Origin: Mangrovibacterium lignilyticum
Lineage (GTDB): Bacteria > Bacteroidota > Bacteroidia > Bacteroidales > Prolixibacteraceae
Direction of reading: 5' to 3'
Length of the DNA stretch: 64,000 nucleotides
NCBI RefSeq assembly: GCF_010882175.1
Contig: NZ_WKLH01000002.1
Coordinates: forward strand, 992,001 to 1,056,000
Below the pieces are notes generated by a model that saw nothing but the letters and a program-made list of their open reading frames with translations, made no database searches and was not told the origin of the DNA. How positions within the stretch are numbered: the first letter of the stretch is position 1; the number at the start of each line of letters is the position of its first letter. Below are positions 17,899 to 26,751 of this stretch, piece after piece. The translations under genes were made by a program, and so were the position numbers.

Positions 17899-18474
17899 TT
17901 AAGACTTAGACAGGTAATTACGAATAAGGACTTTGAAGTACAAGAGCACATAAATCAACACGCCTAATGCTATCGCGAAGACAGTCCAGTCGACTAACCG
18001 AAAATCAATCGGAAACCCGTTAGTCAGGTATCTTAAAATCAGCAAAAAACTGAGCAGCAAAAACAATAACCAAACCATTTGATGTCTTTTCCGACGAACA
18101 GCAAGAAATGACAATGCCCCCCAAAGAACCGCAGTAAAACCATAGGCAATCGCCAAATTCGGGTAACCGTCGGCAAAACTTAATGCCGCTGTCACCAGGG
18201 GAACAAGCGCAACCAAATAAAGCACACGCTGTAAACTTTTAATAACTTTCCGGGCAATATCGGGAGATGAAAAGCCCGGAAACAGTGCAGAAGAACTCTT
18301 CGGTGCGTTGATCTCACTTCCCGATAAATCCAATCCCCGATCTTCCGCCACCTCTCGGGCCGCTTCAACAGCATTTTTCTGATAGTCGTTGGGATTTTGC
18401 AGAATCTCCATTAATTCTTGATCAGAATACTTTTGGTAACGGTCAATTAATTCTTCTTTTCCGGGAAAACTCAT
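17899..18474 (-). CDS. Membrane protein of unknown function, four TM segments
   Basis: 191 residues. A soluble N-terminal stretch (1-75) contains YSDQELMEILQNPNDYQKNAVEAAREVAEDRGL, a short helical module seen at the start of several Bacteroidota membrane proteins. Four transmembrane segments follow at about 83-101, 107-125, 132-150 and 161-184. No enzyme motif is visible. It is divergent from yqhD, with the starts close together. I do not recognise a named family. Confidence 0.7.
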   Translation of the reverse strand: MSFPGKEELIDRYQKYSDQELMEILQNPNDYQKNAVEAAREVAEDRGLDLSGSEINAPKSSSALFPGFSSPDIARKVIKSLQRVLYLVALVPLVTAALSFADGYPNLAIAYGFTAVLWGALSFLAVRRKRHQMVWLLFLLLSFLLILRYLTNGFPIDFRLVDWTVFAIALGVLIYVLLYFKVLIRNYLSKS

Positions 18475-18540
18475 AGCAGTTGTTTTGGGGTAAAATTAAC
18501 CCTTTAAAACTTATTAACGGAGAGTTTCTGTTTCATTTTA

Positions 18541-18548
18541 TAACTTTG
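18541..18548 (+). promoter_or_regulatory. -7 element for yqhD
   Basis: TAACTTTG, an exact TAnnTTTG match, 40 bp before the ATG at 18588. It argues against the longer frame that opens at 18480. Confidence 0.6.
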
Positions 18549-18587
18549 ATAGCCTCAACAAGAATTAGAACGAATAATAGAATCACT

Positions 18588-19742
18588 ATGAACAATTTTA
18601 TTTTTCAGAATCCGGTAAAAATTTTATTTGGAAAAGGACAGATTAACGAGATTGCAAGTGAACTGCCCGCCAAAGGTAAAATTATGCTTACCTATGGTGG
18701 GGGAAGTATTTTCAGGAATGGTGTATACGACCAGGTAAAAGAAGCGATCAAAGGGTTGGATGTAATTGAATTTGGCGGCATCGAACCAAACCCCAAATTT
18801 GAGACCCTGATGAAAGCTGTGGCAATCTGTCAAACAGAGCAAGTTGACTTCCTGCTTTCTGTTGGCGGCGGATCGGTTTTGGATGGCAGCAAGTTCATCG
18901 CTGCTGCTGTTTGTTTTCAGGGTGAAGATCCCTGGGATATTTTAGCCAAACAAGCTGAAGTTACCAACGCATTGCCAATTGGTGCCATCCTGACGCTTCC
19001 TGCAACAGGATCGGAAATGAATGGAAACTCAGTTGTTTCGCGGATTGAAACGCAGGAGAAACTGGCTTTCGGTTCTCCGGCAGTCATGCCTAAATTTTCG
19101 GTTCTTGATCCCGAAGTGATCTTCTCTCTTCCCGATCGACAGATTTCCAACGGAGTTGTCGATGCGTTTGTCCACGTCATGGAGCAATACCTCACCTATC
19201 CCGTCAATTCGCCTCTGCAGGATCGTTTTGCAGAAGGGATTCTGCAAACGTTAGTTGAAGAAGGTCCTAAAGTATTGGCTAACCGGAAAGACTACGAAGC
19301 GGCAGCAAATTTTATGTGGAGCGCAACCATGGCCCTAAACGGTTTGATTGCCGTTGGCGTACCGCAGGACTGGGCAACACACATGATCGGGCACGAGCTA
19401 ACCGCTTACCACGGTATTGATCATGCTCAAACGTTAGCGATTGTTTTACCCGGAATGATGAATCTGAAACGCAAAAACAAGAAAGCCAAACTATTACAAT
19501 ACGGCGAACGCATTTGGGGAATTACTGAAGGGAACAACGATCAGCGAATTGATGCTGCAATCGGGAAAACCATTGAATTCTTCGAAAAAATGGGCATCAA
19601 AACAAAACTGCCCGATTACGGTGTCCCTTCTGACACAATCACCAAAATAGCTAATCGTTTTCAACAACGTGGCTTCAAAATTGGCGAACATGCCGACATT
19701 GGTCCCGAAGAAGTAGGCGAAATTTTGAGATCCAGATTGTAA
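18588..19742 (+). CDS. yqhD: NADPH-dependent aldehyde reductase / iron-containing alcohol dehydrogenase
   Basis: 384 residues, similar in length and closely matching in motifs to E. coli YqhD. NADPH site SVGGGSVLDGSKFIAAA (near 87-103); metal ligands in NGVVDAFVHVMEQY and in GHELTAYHGIDHAQTLAIVLP; conserved TLPATGSE and GVPQDWATHMIGHE. YqhD-type enzymes reduce short-chain and lipid-peroxidation-derived aldehydes, and the family also includes butanol dehydrogenases. I chose the start at 18588 (MNNFIFQNPVKILFGKG), which matches homologues and follows the promoter. Cytosolic and monocistronic, ending in a strong hairpin. Confidence 0.93.
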   Translation: MNNFIFQNPVKILFGKGQINEIASELPAKGKIMLTYGGGSIFRNGVYDQVKEAIKGLDVIEFGGIEPNPKFETLMKAVAICQTEQVDFLLSVGGGSVLDGSKFIAAAVCFQGEDPWDILAKQAEVTNALPIGAILTLPATGSEMNGNSVVSRIETQEKLAFGSPAVMPKFSVLDPEVIFSLPDRQISNGVVDAFVHVMEQYLTYPVNSPLQDRFAEGILQTLVEEGPKVLANRKDYEAAANFMWSATMALNGLIAVGVPQDWATHMIGHELTAYHGIDHAQTLAIVLPGMMNLKRKNKKAKLLQYGERIWGITEGNNDQRIDAAIGKTIEFFEKMGIKTKLPDYGVPSDTITKIANRFQQRGFKIGEHADIGPEEVGEILRSRL

Positions 19743-19760
19743 CTCTGATAGAATAAAAAT

Positions 19761-19806
19761 AAAGCTAAAGCGATGAAGACAAAAGTTTTTATCGCTTTTT
19801 AGCTTT
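19761..19806 (+). terminator. Terminator of yqhD
   Basis: AAAGCTAAAGCGAT (19761-19774) pairs with ATCGCTTTTTAGCTTT (19791-19806) with a 2-nt bulge. Confidence 0.65.
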
Positions 19807-19910
19807 CTGCAATCAAGCTATAAAGCTCGAAAAACAGGCAATATGGTTCTAACGTTTCATGCATATAGCCCAAAAACCTTCTTAAAAGGCTGAACACGTC
19901 TTCGCAAGGT

Positions 19911-19933
19911 CAAAAAAACTGGATAGTGTCCAG
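19911..19933 (-). terminator. Terminator of malQ
   Basis: On the minus strand CTGGA cacta TCCAG is followed by seven T (19912-19918), 36 bp past the malQ stop. The adjoining GTCCAGAAAAGTGTGCAA also resembles ends of some insertion sequences. Confidence 0.55.
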
Positions 19934-19968
19934 AAAAGTGTGCAACTAAAAAAGATCAAAAATAACAA

Positions 19969-21468
19969 TTAAAGCTCTACCACCCGGTTATATTTCTCTG
20001 TGAGATCGACCAGGAAATCTTTGTGTGCCTTTTTCAGCATACGCCATTCCATGCGCCATTCCCAATTATTAATCACCGTTCCGGGGGTATTCATGCGGTG
20101 CTTTCCATCCAGCTCCAGCAGGTCCTGCATGGGCACAATGGCGATCTTGGCGACCGATGCCCAGGCTGCTTCAATCAGGCTGCGGTGCAAGGTTCCCCAA
20201 CTCGCGCTGTAGTAGCGTTTCAAATTTTTGCGTTCTTCTTTGGTTGCTGTTTTCAGCCAGCCCAAAGTTGTATCGTTATCATGTGTGCCGGTATAAACCG
20301 CGAAATTAGTGCCGTAGTTGTGGGGCAAGTTCACATCTTTTTCATTCCCGGCATAAGCAAACTGAAGCACTTTCATACCCGGCAGCTCAAAGGCATCGCG
20401 CAAAGCTTCCACTTCCGGAGTAATAATCCCCAGATCCTCGGCAATAACCGGCAAATAGCCTAATTGCGACTTCAAAAGGCTCAGCATTTCGAACCCTTTA
20501 GCAGGCCACCATTCCCCGTTAATCGCATTTTCTTCTGTTGACGGAATGGACCAAAAAGATTCCAATCCCCTGAAGTGGTCAATGCGAACCAGGTCGAACA
20601 TGCGCAGGTTAAAATGAATGCGGGCCGCCCACCAGTCGTAATTTCGCTCAGCTAGCCGGTCCCAGTTAAACACCGGGCAGCCCCAGTACTGACCCGTTTC
20701 GCTGAAGTAATCGGGAGGCACGCCACCGACATGGGTCATTGCACAATTCTCGTCCAGCAGGAAAATATCCTGATTCCCCCAAACATCCGAACTATCGAGC
20801 GAGACGTAAAGCGGTAAATCGCCGAATATGAGAATGCCTTTGGAGTTGGCATAGTTCTTCAACTGAAACCATTGACGGAAAAAGATAAACTGAACAAAAC
20901 GATGGTAATTCACTTCCGCATCTTGCTTCAGCAAAGCCACATCCATTTCATGTTCATCGCGATGACGCAACGGCCGCGACCACTCTTTCCAACACAAATC
21001 CTCATCATTGCTCTTTAAGGCGCGAAACAAGGCATAGTCTGTCAGCCACCAGGAATGTTCGCCCAGAAACGTGTAATATTCTTCTTTCCAGTCGTCGAAA
21101 TTAATTTTGAAAGCTCCGAAGGCTTCCCGCAAAAGCGCCGACTTTTCTTTCGAAACCACATCGTATTCAACCGTCTTTTCCGACATTTCGGGCAATTGCA
21201 ACACATGCGCCTCATCAAGCAGTCCGTCATCAACCAAGCGGTCCAGACTAATGAACAACAAGTTTCCGGCAAACACCGAATACGATTGATAGGGTGAATT
21301 ACCATAGCCGGTGGGGCCAATAGGCAAGATCTGCCAAAAACGTTGCTTGGTTTCCGCCAGGAAGTCGACAAATTCGTACGCATCTTTTCCGAGTGTACCA
21401 ATACCATGTTGATTCGGCAGCGAGCTCAAATGCAATAAAACTCCACTACTCCGTTCTAATTCTTTCAT
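19969..21468 (-). CDS. malQ: 4-alpha-glucanotransferase (amylomaltase)
   Basis: GH77 enzyme, 499 residues, the length of stand-alone bacterial MalQ (no N-terminal starch-binding domains). It disproportionates maltodextrins, moving glucan chains between acceptors. Motifs: SSGVLLHLSSLPNQHGIGTLG at the start, GPTGYGNSPYQSYS, DLPLYVSLDSSDVWG, VRIDHFRGLESFWSIP (nucleophile Asp), IAEDLGIITPEVEALR (acid/base Glu), GTHDNDTTLGW and MNTPGTVINNWEWR. I chose the ATG at 21468 (MKELERSSGVLLHL); the frame is open 15 codons upstream without homology. It is alone, not beside other maltose or glycogen genes. Confidence 0.93.
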   Translation of the reverse strand: MKELERSSGVLLHLSSLPNQHGIGTLGKDAYEFVDFLAETKQRFWQILPIGPTGYGNSPYQSYSVFAGNLLFISLDRLVDDGLLDEAHVLQLPEMSEKTVEYDVVSKEKSALLREAFGAFKINFDDWKEEYYTFLGEHSWWLTDYALFRALKSNDEDLCWKEWSRPLRHRDEHEMDVALLKQDAEVNYHRFVQFIFFRQWFQLKNYANSKGILIFGDLPLYVSLDSSDVWGNQDIFLLDENCAMTHVGGVPPDYFSETGQYWGCPVFNWDRLAERNYDWWAARIHFNLRMFDLVRIDHFRGLESFWSIPSTEENAINGEWWPAKGFEMLSLLKSQLGYLPVIAEDLGIITPEVEALRDAFELPGMKVLQFAYAGNEKDVNLPHNYGTNFAVYTGTHDNDTTLGWLKTATKEERKNLKRYYSASWGTLHRSLIEAAWASVAKIAIVPMQDLLELDGKHRMNTPGTVINNWEWRMEWRMLKKAHKDFLVDLTEKYNRVVEL

Positions 21469-21745
21469 CTGATTAATTCCGATTTTTCGTCCCGATAATC
21501 CCTTCTCCATCATCGCTGAATGTCATTAACTGTATCACACACATTCAGCTAAAAGCAAAAATAATTTTTTTCTCGTAGCTTGAAGCAAATCAGCGGAAAA
21601 ACATCAACGCCGACTTCAATTCCATTTTCATATTTAAACTTCGCCGAAAAATGTTGGCCGCGACATCATTTCACTGAAAACATCAATTAGCCTTCTTATG
21701 CCAGACAGGTGAAAAAACACAACTGGCAAATTCGGTCGAAAGAAC

Positions 21746-21753
21746 TACCTTTG
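21746..21753 (+). promoter_or_regulatory. -7 element for cvfB
   Basis: TACCTTTG, an exact TAnnTTTG match, 22 bp before the ATG at 21775. It lies inside the longer open frame that begins at 21709 and so decides the start. Confidence 0.6.
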
Positions 21754-21774
21754 CGCACAAACAAAAACAGATTT

Positions 21775-22608
21775 ATGGCAGCAATAGGTTTAATGAACGA
21801 ACTGGAAATATTGAAAACAGTCGATTTTGGTGTTTACCTCGATGGCGGACCGCATGGCGAAATTCTGATGCCGAAGCGCTATGTTCCGGAAACCTGTCAG
21901 GTTGGCGACACGATTGAAGTATTTATTTACCTTGACTCGGAAGACCGCCTTGTTGCAGTTACCGATAAGCCATACGCCATGGTAGGCGATTTTGCCATGC
22001 TGAAGGTTATTTCGACCACTCCGATTGGTGCGTTCGTTGACTGGGGCTTGCCAAAAGATTTGCTGGTGCCTTTCCGCGAACAACAATTCCCGATGGAAGA
22101 AGGGCGAAGCTACCTGTGCTTTGTTTACCTCGACGATGAAAGCCAGCGTATCGTGGGCTCTTCAAAACTGGATAAATTTATCGACAACCTGCCGGTTGAT
22201 TACGAAGAAGGCGAAGAAGTCGACCTCATTATCGCCGGAAAAACCGACCTGGGATACAAAGCCATCATCGACAATAGTCACTGGGGTTTGCTGTTCAAAA
22301 ATGAGGTTTTTCAACCGCTGAAAACAGGCGACCGGATGAAAGGCTACATCAAAAAAATTCGGGAAGACGAAAAGATTGACCTGGTGCTGCAAAAGCCCGG
22401 TTACGAGAAAATTGACAGCATCGCGCAAGGTGTGCTGGATAAACTGAAAGCAGCGGGAAACTTTTTACCGGCCAACGACAAAACCGACCCTACAGAGATT
22501 TCCAAAATATTTGGTATCAGTAAAAAGAACTTTAAAAAAGCGATTGGCGCCTTGTACAAACAACGGATGATAACAATCGAAGAGAACGGCATTCGCCTGG
22601 CGGAATAG
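21775..22608 (+). CDS. CvfB-family S1-like RNA-binding protein
   Basis: 277 residues. Three S1-like OB folds (GVYLDGGPHGEILMPKRYVP near 20; GAFVDWGLPKDLLVPFREQ near 85; a third containing GYKAIIDNSHWGLLFKNEVF) and a C-terminal winged helix (ISKIFGISKKNFKKAIGALYKQRMI) give the CvfB/YitL layout. The Staphylococcus aureus member is an RNA-binding virulence regulator; the role in Bacteroidota is unknown. Start set to MAAIGLMNELEIL because a perfect -7 box lies just upstream. topB follows on the same strand after 123 bp. Confidence 0.85.
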   Translation: MAAIGLMNELEILKTVDFGVYLDGGPHGEILMPKRYVPETCQVGDTIEVFIYLDSEDRLVAVTDKPYAMVGDFAMLKVISTTPIGAFVDWGLPKDLLVPFREQQFPMEEGRSYLCFVYLDDESQRIVGSSKLDKFIDNLPVDYEEGEEVDLIIAGKTDLGYKAIIDNSHWGLLFKNEVFQPLKTGDRMKGYIKKIREDEKIDLVLQKPGYEKIDSIAQGVLDKLKAAGNFLPANDKTDPTEISKIFGISKKNFKKAIGALYKQRMITIEENGIRLAE

Positions 22609-22731
22609 CATTCAGTCGCAGGCTAAAGTCTAAGGGAGACTACGTTGAATTTTCCACCGAGAATACTGTGAACGAATCGGGTAACATTGCGACAACCCGA
22701 TACCAGGAACTTGAAACCCGAAACTCAAGAA

Positions 22732-24972
22732 ATGAAACTTTGTATTGCTGAAAAACCGAGTGTTGCCAAGGAAATAGCTCAGATTTTGGGAGCCCGAACC
22801 CGCCGTGACGGCTATTTTGAAGGGAATGGCTACCAGGTAAGCTGGACTTTTGGACACTTGTGTACGCTGAAAGAACCACACGATTATACCGACAAATGGA
22901 AATACTGGGACATGCGCTATTTGCCCATGATTCCTCCCCGCTTTGGCATTAAGGTGATTGATGACGGCGGGGTAAAAAAGCAATTCAACACATTGGAGAA
23001 ACTCATTGGCGAGGCCGACGAGATCGTTAATTGCGGTGATGCCGGCCAGGAGGGAGAGCTCATTCAACGCTGGGTGCTCACCAAAGCGGTCAACAAAGCA
23101 CCGGTGAAACGGCTTTGGATTTCGTCGTTGACAGAAGAGGCTATCCGCGAAGGTTTCGACAAACTGCATCAGGGCGAAGAATTTGACAAGCTCTACGAAG
23201 CCGGAAGTGCCCGAGCGATTGGTGACTGGCTGCTTGGCATGAACGCCACCCGTGCTTACACCCTCAAATACGGACAAAACAAACAGGTACTTTCCATTGG
23301 CCGGGTTCAAACACCAACGCTGGCCATGATTGTTGAACGGCAGTTGGAGATTGAAAACTTTAAGCCGGTTCCTTATTGGGAAGTCAAAACGACCTACCGG
23401 GACACGGTTTTCTCAGCAACCAGCGGCCGTTTTCAAAAACCGGAAGACGCACAGACTGTTTTAGCGGAAATTTCGGGCATCGACCTGTACATTGGAAACA
23501 TTGAAACCAAAAACAGCAACGAGCACCCTCCGCGGCTGTTCGACCTCACCTCGCTGCAAATTGAATGCAACCGCAAGTTCAGCATGAGTGCCGACGATAC
23601 CTTGCGAACCATTCAGTCTCTGTACGAAAAAAAGGTGACCACCTACCCCCGTGTTGACACCACGTTCCTGTCGGACGATATTTATAAGAAGGTGCCATCG
23701 ATCCTGAAAAACATGAAAGGCTACGAAAGCCTTACGCAGCCCATTATCGGTGGTGGAAAGATTCGTAAATCGAAGAAGGTTTTCGACAATAAAAAAATTA
23801 CCGATCACCACGCCATCATTCCAACCGGACAGAACCGAATTGATTTGAGTGATGCGGAACGCAAGGTCTTTGAATTAGTCTGCAAGCGTTTCATCGCCGT
23901 ATTTTACCCCGATTGTAAAGTTGCCAACACAAACGTTGAAGCAACAATCGGTCAGCACAACTTTAAAACAACCGGAAAGCAAATTTTAGCACCGGGATGG
24001 CGGGTTGTTTTTCAGAATGAAGCAAAGGACGACAACAGCGAGGATCGGATACTCCCCGCTTTCACCACCGGGGAGCACGGACCGCACCAGCCCGATCTGC
24101 AGGAAAAGCAAACCCAGCCGCCCCAATATTTCACCGAAGCAACTCTTCTGCGTGCCATGGAAACGGCAGGCAAGAACATGGATGATGAAGAGCTTCGGGA
24201 ATTGATGAAAGAAAACGGTATTGGGCGCCCGTCAACGCGGGCCAACATCATTGAAACCTTGTTCCGTCGCCGATACATTCAGAAAGAACGCAAACGACTG
24301 GTTGCAACACCAACCGGCGTCGAATTGATTGGAAGCATTGAAAATGACTTGCTAAAATCGGCCGAGCTAACCGGACAGTGGGAACGCAAACTGCGACAGA
24401 TTGAATCGGGAGAACTGGAAATTGCCCTGTTTATGGAGGAGATGAAGACCATGGTTTCGGACGTGATCAACCAGGTAAAAAGCTCGCCACGCAGACAAAT
24501 CACCATTTTAGAGGATGAAGAAACGCTGAAAGCCAAGGCAAAGGAAGAAGCAAAACTAAAGAAACAAGAGGCTGCTCAAAAAGTCGCCGACGATTTGACT
24601 TGCCCCAAGTGCGGAAAAGGTCAACTGCTGAAAGGGAACTCGGCATGGGGCTGTTCGGGATGGAAAGCCGGCTGCCGTTTTACAATTCCGTTTGCCGTTC
24701 ACGAAAAGAAATTAACCGACAAACAGGTGGCAACATTGTCCACCAAAAGGAAAACCCCATTGATTAAAGGGTTCTCCTTCGATGATCTGAAGATAGACGG
24801 TAAACTGATCCTAAATGCAAGCAGTGAGATTGTTCTTCAAACAGAAATCAAGGCCGACAGCTCCTGCCCGAAATGCAACGTTGGTAAAATCATAAAAGGA
24901 AAAACGGCATACGGCTGCACCAACTTCAAAGGTGGCTGTAGCTTCAGAGTACCCTTTGAGATTGAATCATAA
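22732..24972 (+). CDS. topB: DNA topoisomerase III (type IA)
   Basis: 746 residues. N-terminal Toprim (MKLCIAEKPSVAKEIAQ, then NCGDAGQEGELIQRW with the acidic metal site), type IA core with SIGRVQTPTLAMIVERQ and catalytic Y305 in TTYPRVDTTFLS, then DHHAIIPTG and GIGRPSTRANIIETL. The C-terminus has a basic Lys/Ala helix and two topoisomerase zinc-finger-like modules (CPKCGKGQLL...CSGWKAGCRF and CPKCNVGKII...CTNFKGGCSF), each Cys4. It decatenates DNA and removes single-stranded-DNA-dependent supercoils. ATG 22732 gives the canonical N-terminus; 15 extra codons upstream are open but unlike the family. The accessory copy type, not TopA. Confidence 0.93.
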   Translation: MKLCIAEKPSVAKEIAQILGARTRRDGYFEGNGYQVSWTFGHLCTLKEPHDYTDKWKYWDMRYLPMIPPRFGIKVIDDGGVKKQFNTLEKLIGEADEIVNCGDAGQEGELIQRWVLTKAVNKAPVKRLWISSLTEEAIREGFDKLHQGEEFDKLYEAGSARAIGDWLLGMNATRAYTLKYGQNKQVLSIGRVQTPTLAMIVERQLEIENFKPVPYWEVKTTYRDTVFSATSGRFQKPEDAQTVLAEISGIDLYIGNIETKNSNEHPPRLFDLTSLQIECNRKFSMSADDTLRTIQSLYEKKVTTYPRVDTTFLSDDIYKKVPSILKNMKGYESLTQPIIGGGKIRKSKKVFDNKKITDHHAIIPTGQNRIDLSDAERKVFELVCKRFIAVFYPDCKVANTNVEATIGQHNFKTTGKQILAPGWRVVFQNEAKDDNSEDRILPAFTTGEHGPHQPDLQEKQTQPPQYFTEATLLRAMETAGKNMDDEELRELMKENGIGRPSTRANIIETLFRRRYIQKERKRLVATPTGVELIGSIENDLLKSAELTGQWERKLRQIESGELEIALFMEEMKTMVSDVINQVKSSPRRQITILEDEETLKAKAKEEAKLKKQEAAQKVADDLTCPKCGKGQLLKGNSAWGCSGWKAGCRFTIPFAVHEKKLTDKQVATLSTKRKTPLIKGFSFDDLKIDGKLILNASSEIVLQTEIKADSSCPKCNVGKIIKGKTAYGCTNFKGGCSFRVPFEIES

Positions 24973-24976
24973 GATA

Positions 24977-25019
24977 TTTGCAGGGCTGGCTCTTTTTAGG
25001 AAGATGCCAGCCCTGCAAA
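24977..25019. terminator. Bidirectional terminator between topB and the aminotransferase gene
   Basis: Perfect 14-bp stem: TTTGCAGGGCTGGC (24977-24990) with GCCAGCCCTGCAAA (25006-25019), abutting the stop codon of the convergent gene at 25020. Confidence 0.8.
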
Positions 25020-26222
25020 CTACACGGCACACAACAGCTTCTTCATCTCTTCCGCCATAATCGCCACACCCTTCTGAATATCATCCGGTTCAGCATTGGT
25101 GAAATTCAATCGGATATGGTTGCTCCCTTGACCTTTGGTATAAAAAGAATTTCCAGGCACAAATATTACTCCTCGCTCCATTGTTCGATGAATCAGTTCG
25201 TCAGCACGCAAGCCCTCCGGCAAGGTCAACCAAATGAACATACCGCCAGTCGGTTGGGTAATGTGAACTTCATCGGGCAAATAGCGCTTCAACATTTCGA
25301 CCATACATTCGGCCATCCCGGCATACTTTGTTCGAATTCGCTGTAAATGCTCATCAAGATCATTGTGTACCAGGTAGTGATGCAAGACATACTGTGTCAG
25401 GTTATTTGGATGCAGGTCTGTTGCCTGCTTCACTTTATCGAAATGGGGCACCAAAGCCGGCGGCAGAACAACCCAGCCATTGCGCAAACCGGGAGCCACC
25501 ATCTTCGAAAACGAACCCGTCCATGCCACATGATCGGGTGCGAACTTCTTTACCGGTGCAGGAAATTCACCGTCAAAACAGATCTCGTTATACGGATCAT
25601 CTTCCAGCAAAAACTGGTTGTACTTACGCAACAGCATCGCCAAATCCTTACGTTTTTCAGCCGAATAGCTAATCCCGGACGGGTTTTGGGCATTGGTCAC
25701 CGCATACATCAGCTTAATATCTTCATCCAGAAACAGCTCTTCAATCTGAGCAAGATTGGCGCCGTCTTCCTCCAAATCAACCTCCCTGAAATCGGGTAAA
25801 TAGGCCGACATTGCCTGTATTGCTCCCAAGTAGCTTGGTTTTTCTAAAATCACCCCATCTCCCGGATTAATGAACAACTTCGAAATAACATCAATTGCCT
25901 GCTGCGAACCATTCGTAATCAGCACCATTTCGGGCGTAATGCTCATGCCATATTTCGCGCTGTAGCGGTTTGCAATCCATTCGCGCAACGGATAGTAGCC
26001 CATCGACCCGGCATATTGCAAAACGGTACCACCATGGGCAGCCATCACCGCCCGGGTGCTTTCAGCCAATTCCCCGACCGGGAACAATGATGGGTTGGGC
26101 AAACCACCAGCAAACGAAATCATTTTTTGCTGGCCAATGGCATTTAAAATACTCCGAACAAACGACACCGGAATATTCCGGTATTGTGTTGAAAATTTCT
26201 CTTCGGGAAACTGATTTTCCAT
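25020..26222 (-). CDS. PLP-dependent aminotransferase, class I (LysN/MocR-core type)
   Basis: 400 residues, fold-type I aminotransferase. Visible: ISFAGGLPNPSLFP, the hallmark of the 2-aminoadipate/MocR-like subgroup; NGSQQAIDVISKLFINPGDGVILEKPSYLG; NAQNPSG; LLEDDPYNEI (PLP-pyridine Asp); catalytic Lys in GSFSKMVAPGLRNGW; and IRLNFTN near the end (carboxylate-binding Arg). Relatives use 2-aminoadipate, leucine, aromatic or other amino acids, so substrate is not fixed by family. The two upstream Val/Leu/Ile-rich leader peptides with terminators suggest control by branched-chain amino acids, and therefore a branched-chain substrate; this is an inference. Monocistronic, ending in a 14-bp hairpin. 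Confidence 0.88.
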   Translation of the reverse strand: MENQFPEEKFSTQYRNIPVSFVRSILNAIGQQKMISFAGGLPNPSLFPVGELAESTRAVMAAHGGTVLQYAGSMGYYPLREWIANRYSAKYGMSITPEMVLITNGSQQAIDVISKLFINPGDGVILEKPSYLGAIQAMSAYLPDFREVDLEEDGANLAQIEELFLDEDIKLMYAVTNAQNPSGISYSAEKRKDLAMLLRKYNQFLLEDDPYNEICFDGEFPAPVKKFAPDHVAWTGSFSKMVAPGLRNGWVVLPPALVPHFDKVKQATDLHPNNLTQYVLHHYLVHNDLDEHLQRIRTKYAGMAECMVEMLKRYLPDEVHITQPTGGMFIWLTLPEGLRADELIHRTMERGVIFVPGNSFYTKGQGSNHIRLNFTNAEPDDIQKGVAIMAEEMKKLLCAV

Positions 26223-26249
26223 AAATCTGTATTTAAGTTTTAAGTTGAC

Positions 26250-26293
26250 AAAACAAAAAGCCCTTTACAGGCGACCACACCGGAAAGGGCTTT
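26250..26293 (-). terminator. Proximal attenuator terminator of the aminotransferase gene
   Basis: Perfect 10-bp stem AAAGCCCTTT (26257-26266) with AAAGGGCTTT (26284-26293). On the minus strand it is followed by TTTTTGTTTTG and lies 28 bp before the aminotransferase ATG, downstream of leader peptide B. A small GTGGA/TCCAC hairpin (26321-26334) at the end of leader B could act as the pause or competing structure. Confidence 0.75.
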
Positions 26294-26316
26294 GCATAAG
26301 CAATACAGTCCTATTC

Positions 26317-26385
26317 CTATGTGGAATGTTCCACAACGACGAGCGCAACGACCGCCACAATTGTATTCGTGAAAATTCGACTCAT
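26317..26385 (-). CDS. Leader peptide B (attenuation, proximal)
   Basis: 22-codon ORF, ATG at 26383-26385, TAG at 26317-26319. It starts MSRIFTNT, residues 9-18 are IVAVVALVVV (six Val, one Ile, one Leu in ten), then EHST. Density of one amino-acid group followed 24 nt later by an intrinsic terminator is the standard layout of ribosome-mediated attenuation, as in ilvBN and ilvGMEDA of enterobacteria. Too short for similarity statistics; supported by composition, position and duplication next door. Confidence 0.65.
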   Translation of the reverse strand: MSRIFTNTIVAVVALVVVEHST

Positions 26386-26390
26386 GTGAA

Positions 26391-26424
26391 AACAAAAAAA
26401 GCCATCCTCCGAAGAGAATGGCTT
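26391..26424 (-). terminator. Distal attenuator terminator
   Basis: AAGCCAT (26399-26405) pairs with ATGGCTT (26418-26424), with an inner CTC/GAG. On the minus strand it is followed by seven T then GTT. It lies between leader peptide A and leader peptide B. Confidence 0.7.
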
Positions 26425-26464
26425 GTAATTTTAAATTCAATATCTTATCGATCCATACTCTTCC

Positions 26465-26527
26465 CTATCTAATCACGGAGACCGCGACTGCTACGACGAG
26501 AGTAATATGGACATTGGTTGTCATCAT
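26465..26527 (-). CDS. Leader peptide A (attenuation, distal)
   Basis: 20-codon ORF, ATG at 26525-26527, TAG at 26465-26467. It starts MMTTNVHIT; residues 10-19 are LVVAVAVSVI. The distal terminator follows 41 nt downstream. The 10-mer CGAATACAAT occurs in both leaders (minus strand, 26526-26535 and 26360-26369), consistent with a duplicated control unit. Confidence 0.6.
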   Translation of the reverse strand: MMTTNVHITLVVAVAVSVIR

Positions 26528-26751
26528 TGTATTCGCAAAAGAAGCATTATTTCCCGATCGACAAACATCCGGCATTATATTTTTGATTTTGGAGTGAAAA
26601 ATTTAAATTGAAGGTGAACTAAGTTAACATTTCCGACACTTTCCATGCCCCGAATAGTAGGTACTCCAGCTCTCTATTTTCCGAAAAGAATCAAAAAAGC
26701 CGGAATGGCTATCGCCAATTTTAGAGCCGGGCTAAACTAATCCACACCAAC

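Noticed and set aside
22630-23310. 226-residue minus-strand ORF
   Set aside because: Antisense shadow of topB, which has intact catalytic motifs.
26245-26472. 75-residue plus-strand ORF in the attenuator region
   Set aside because: It runs through both terminator hairpins and opposite both leader peptides; no promoter or homology.
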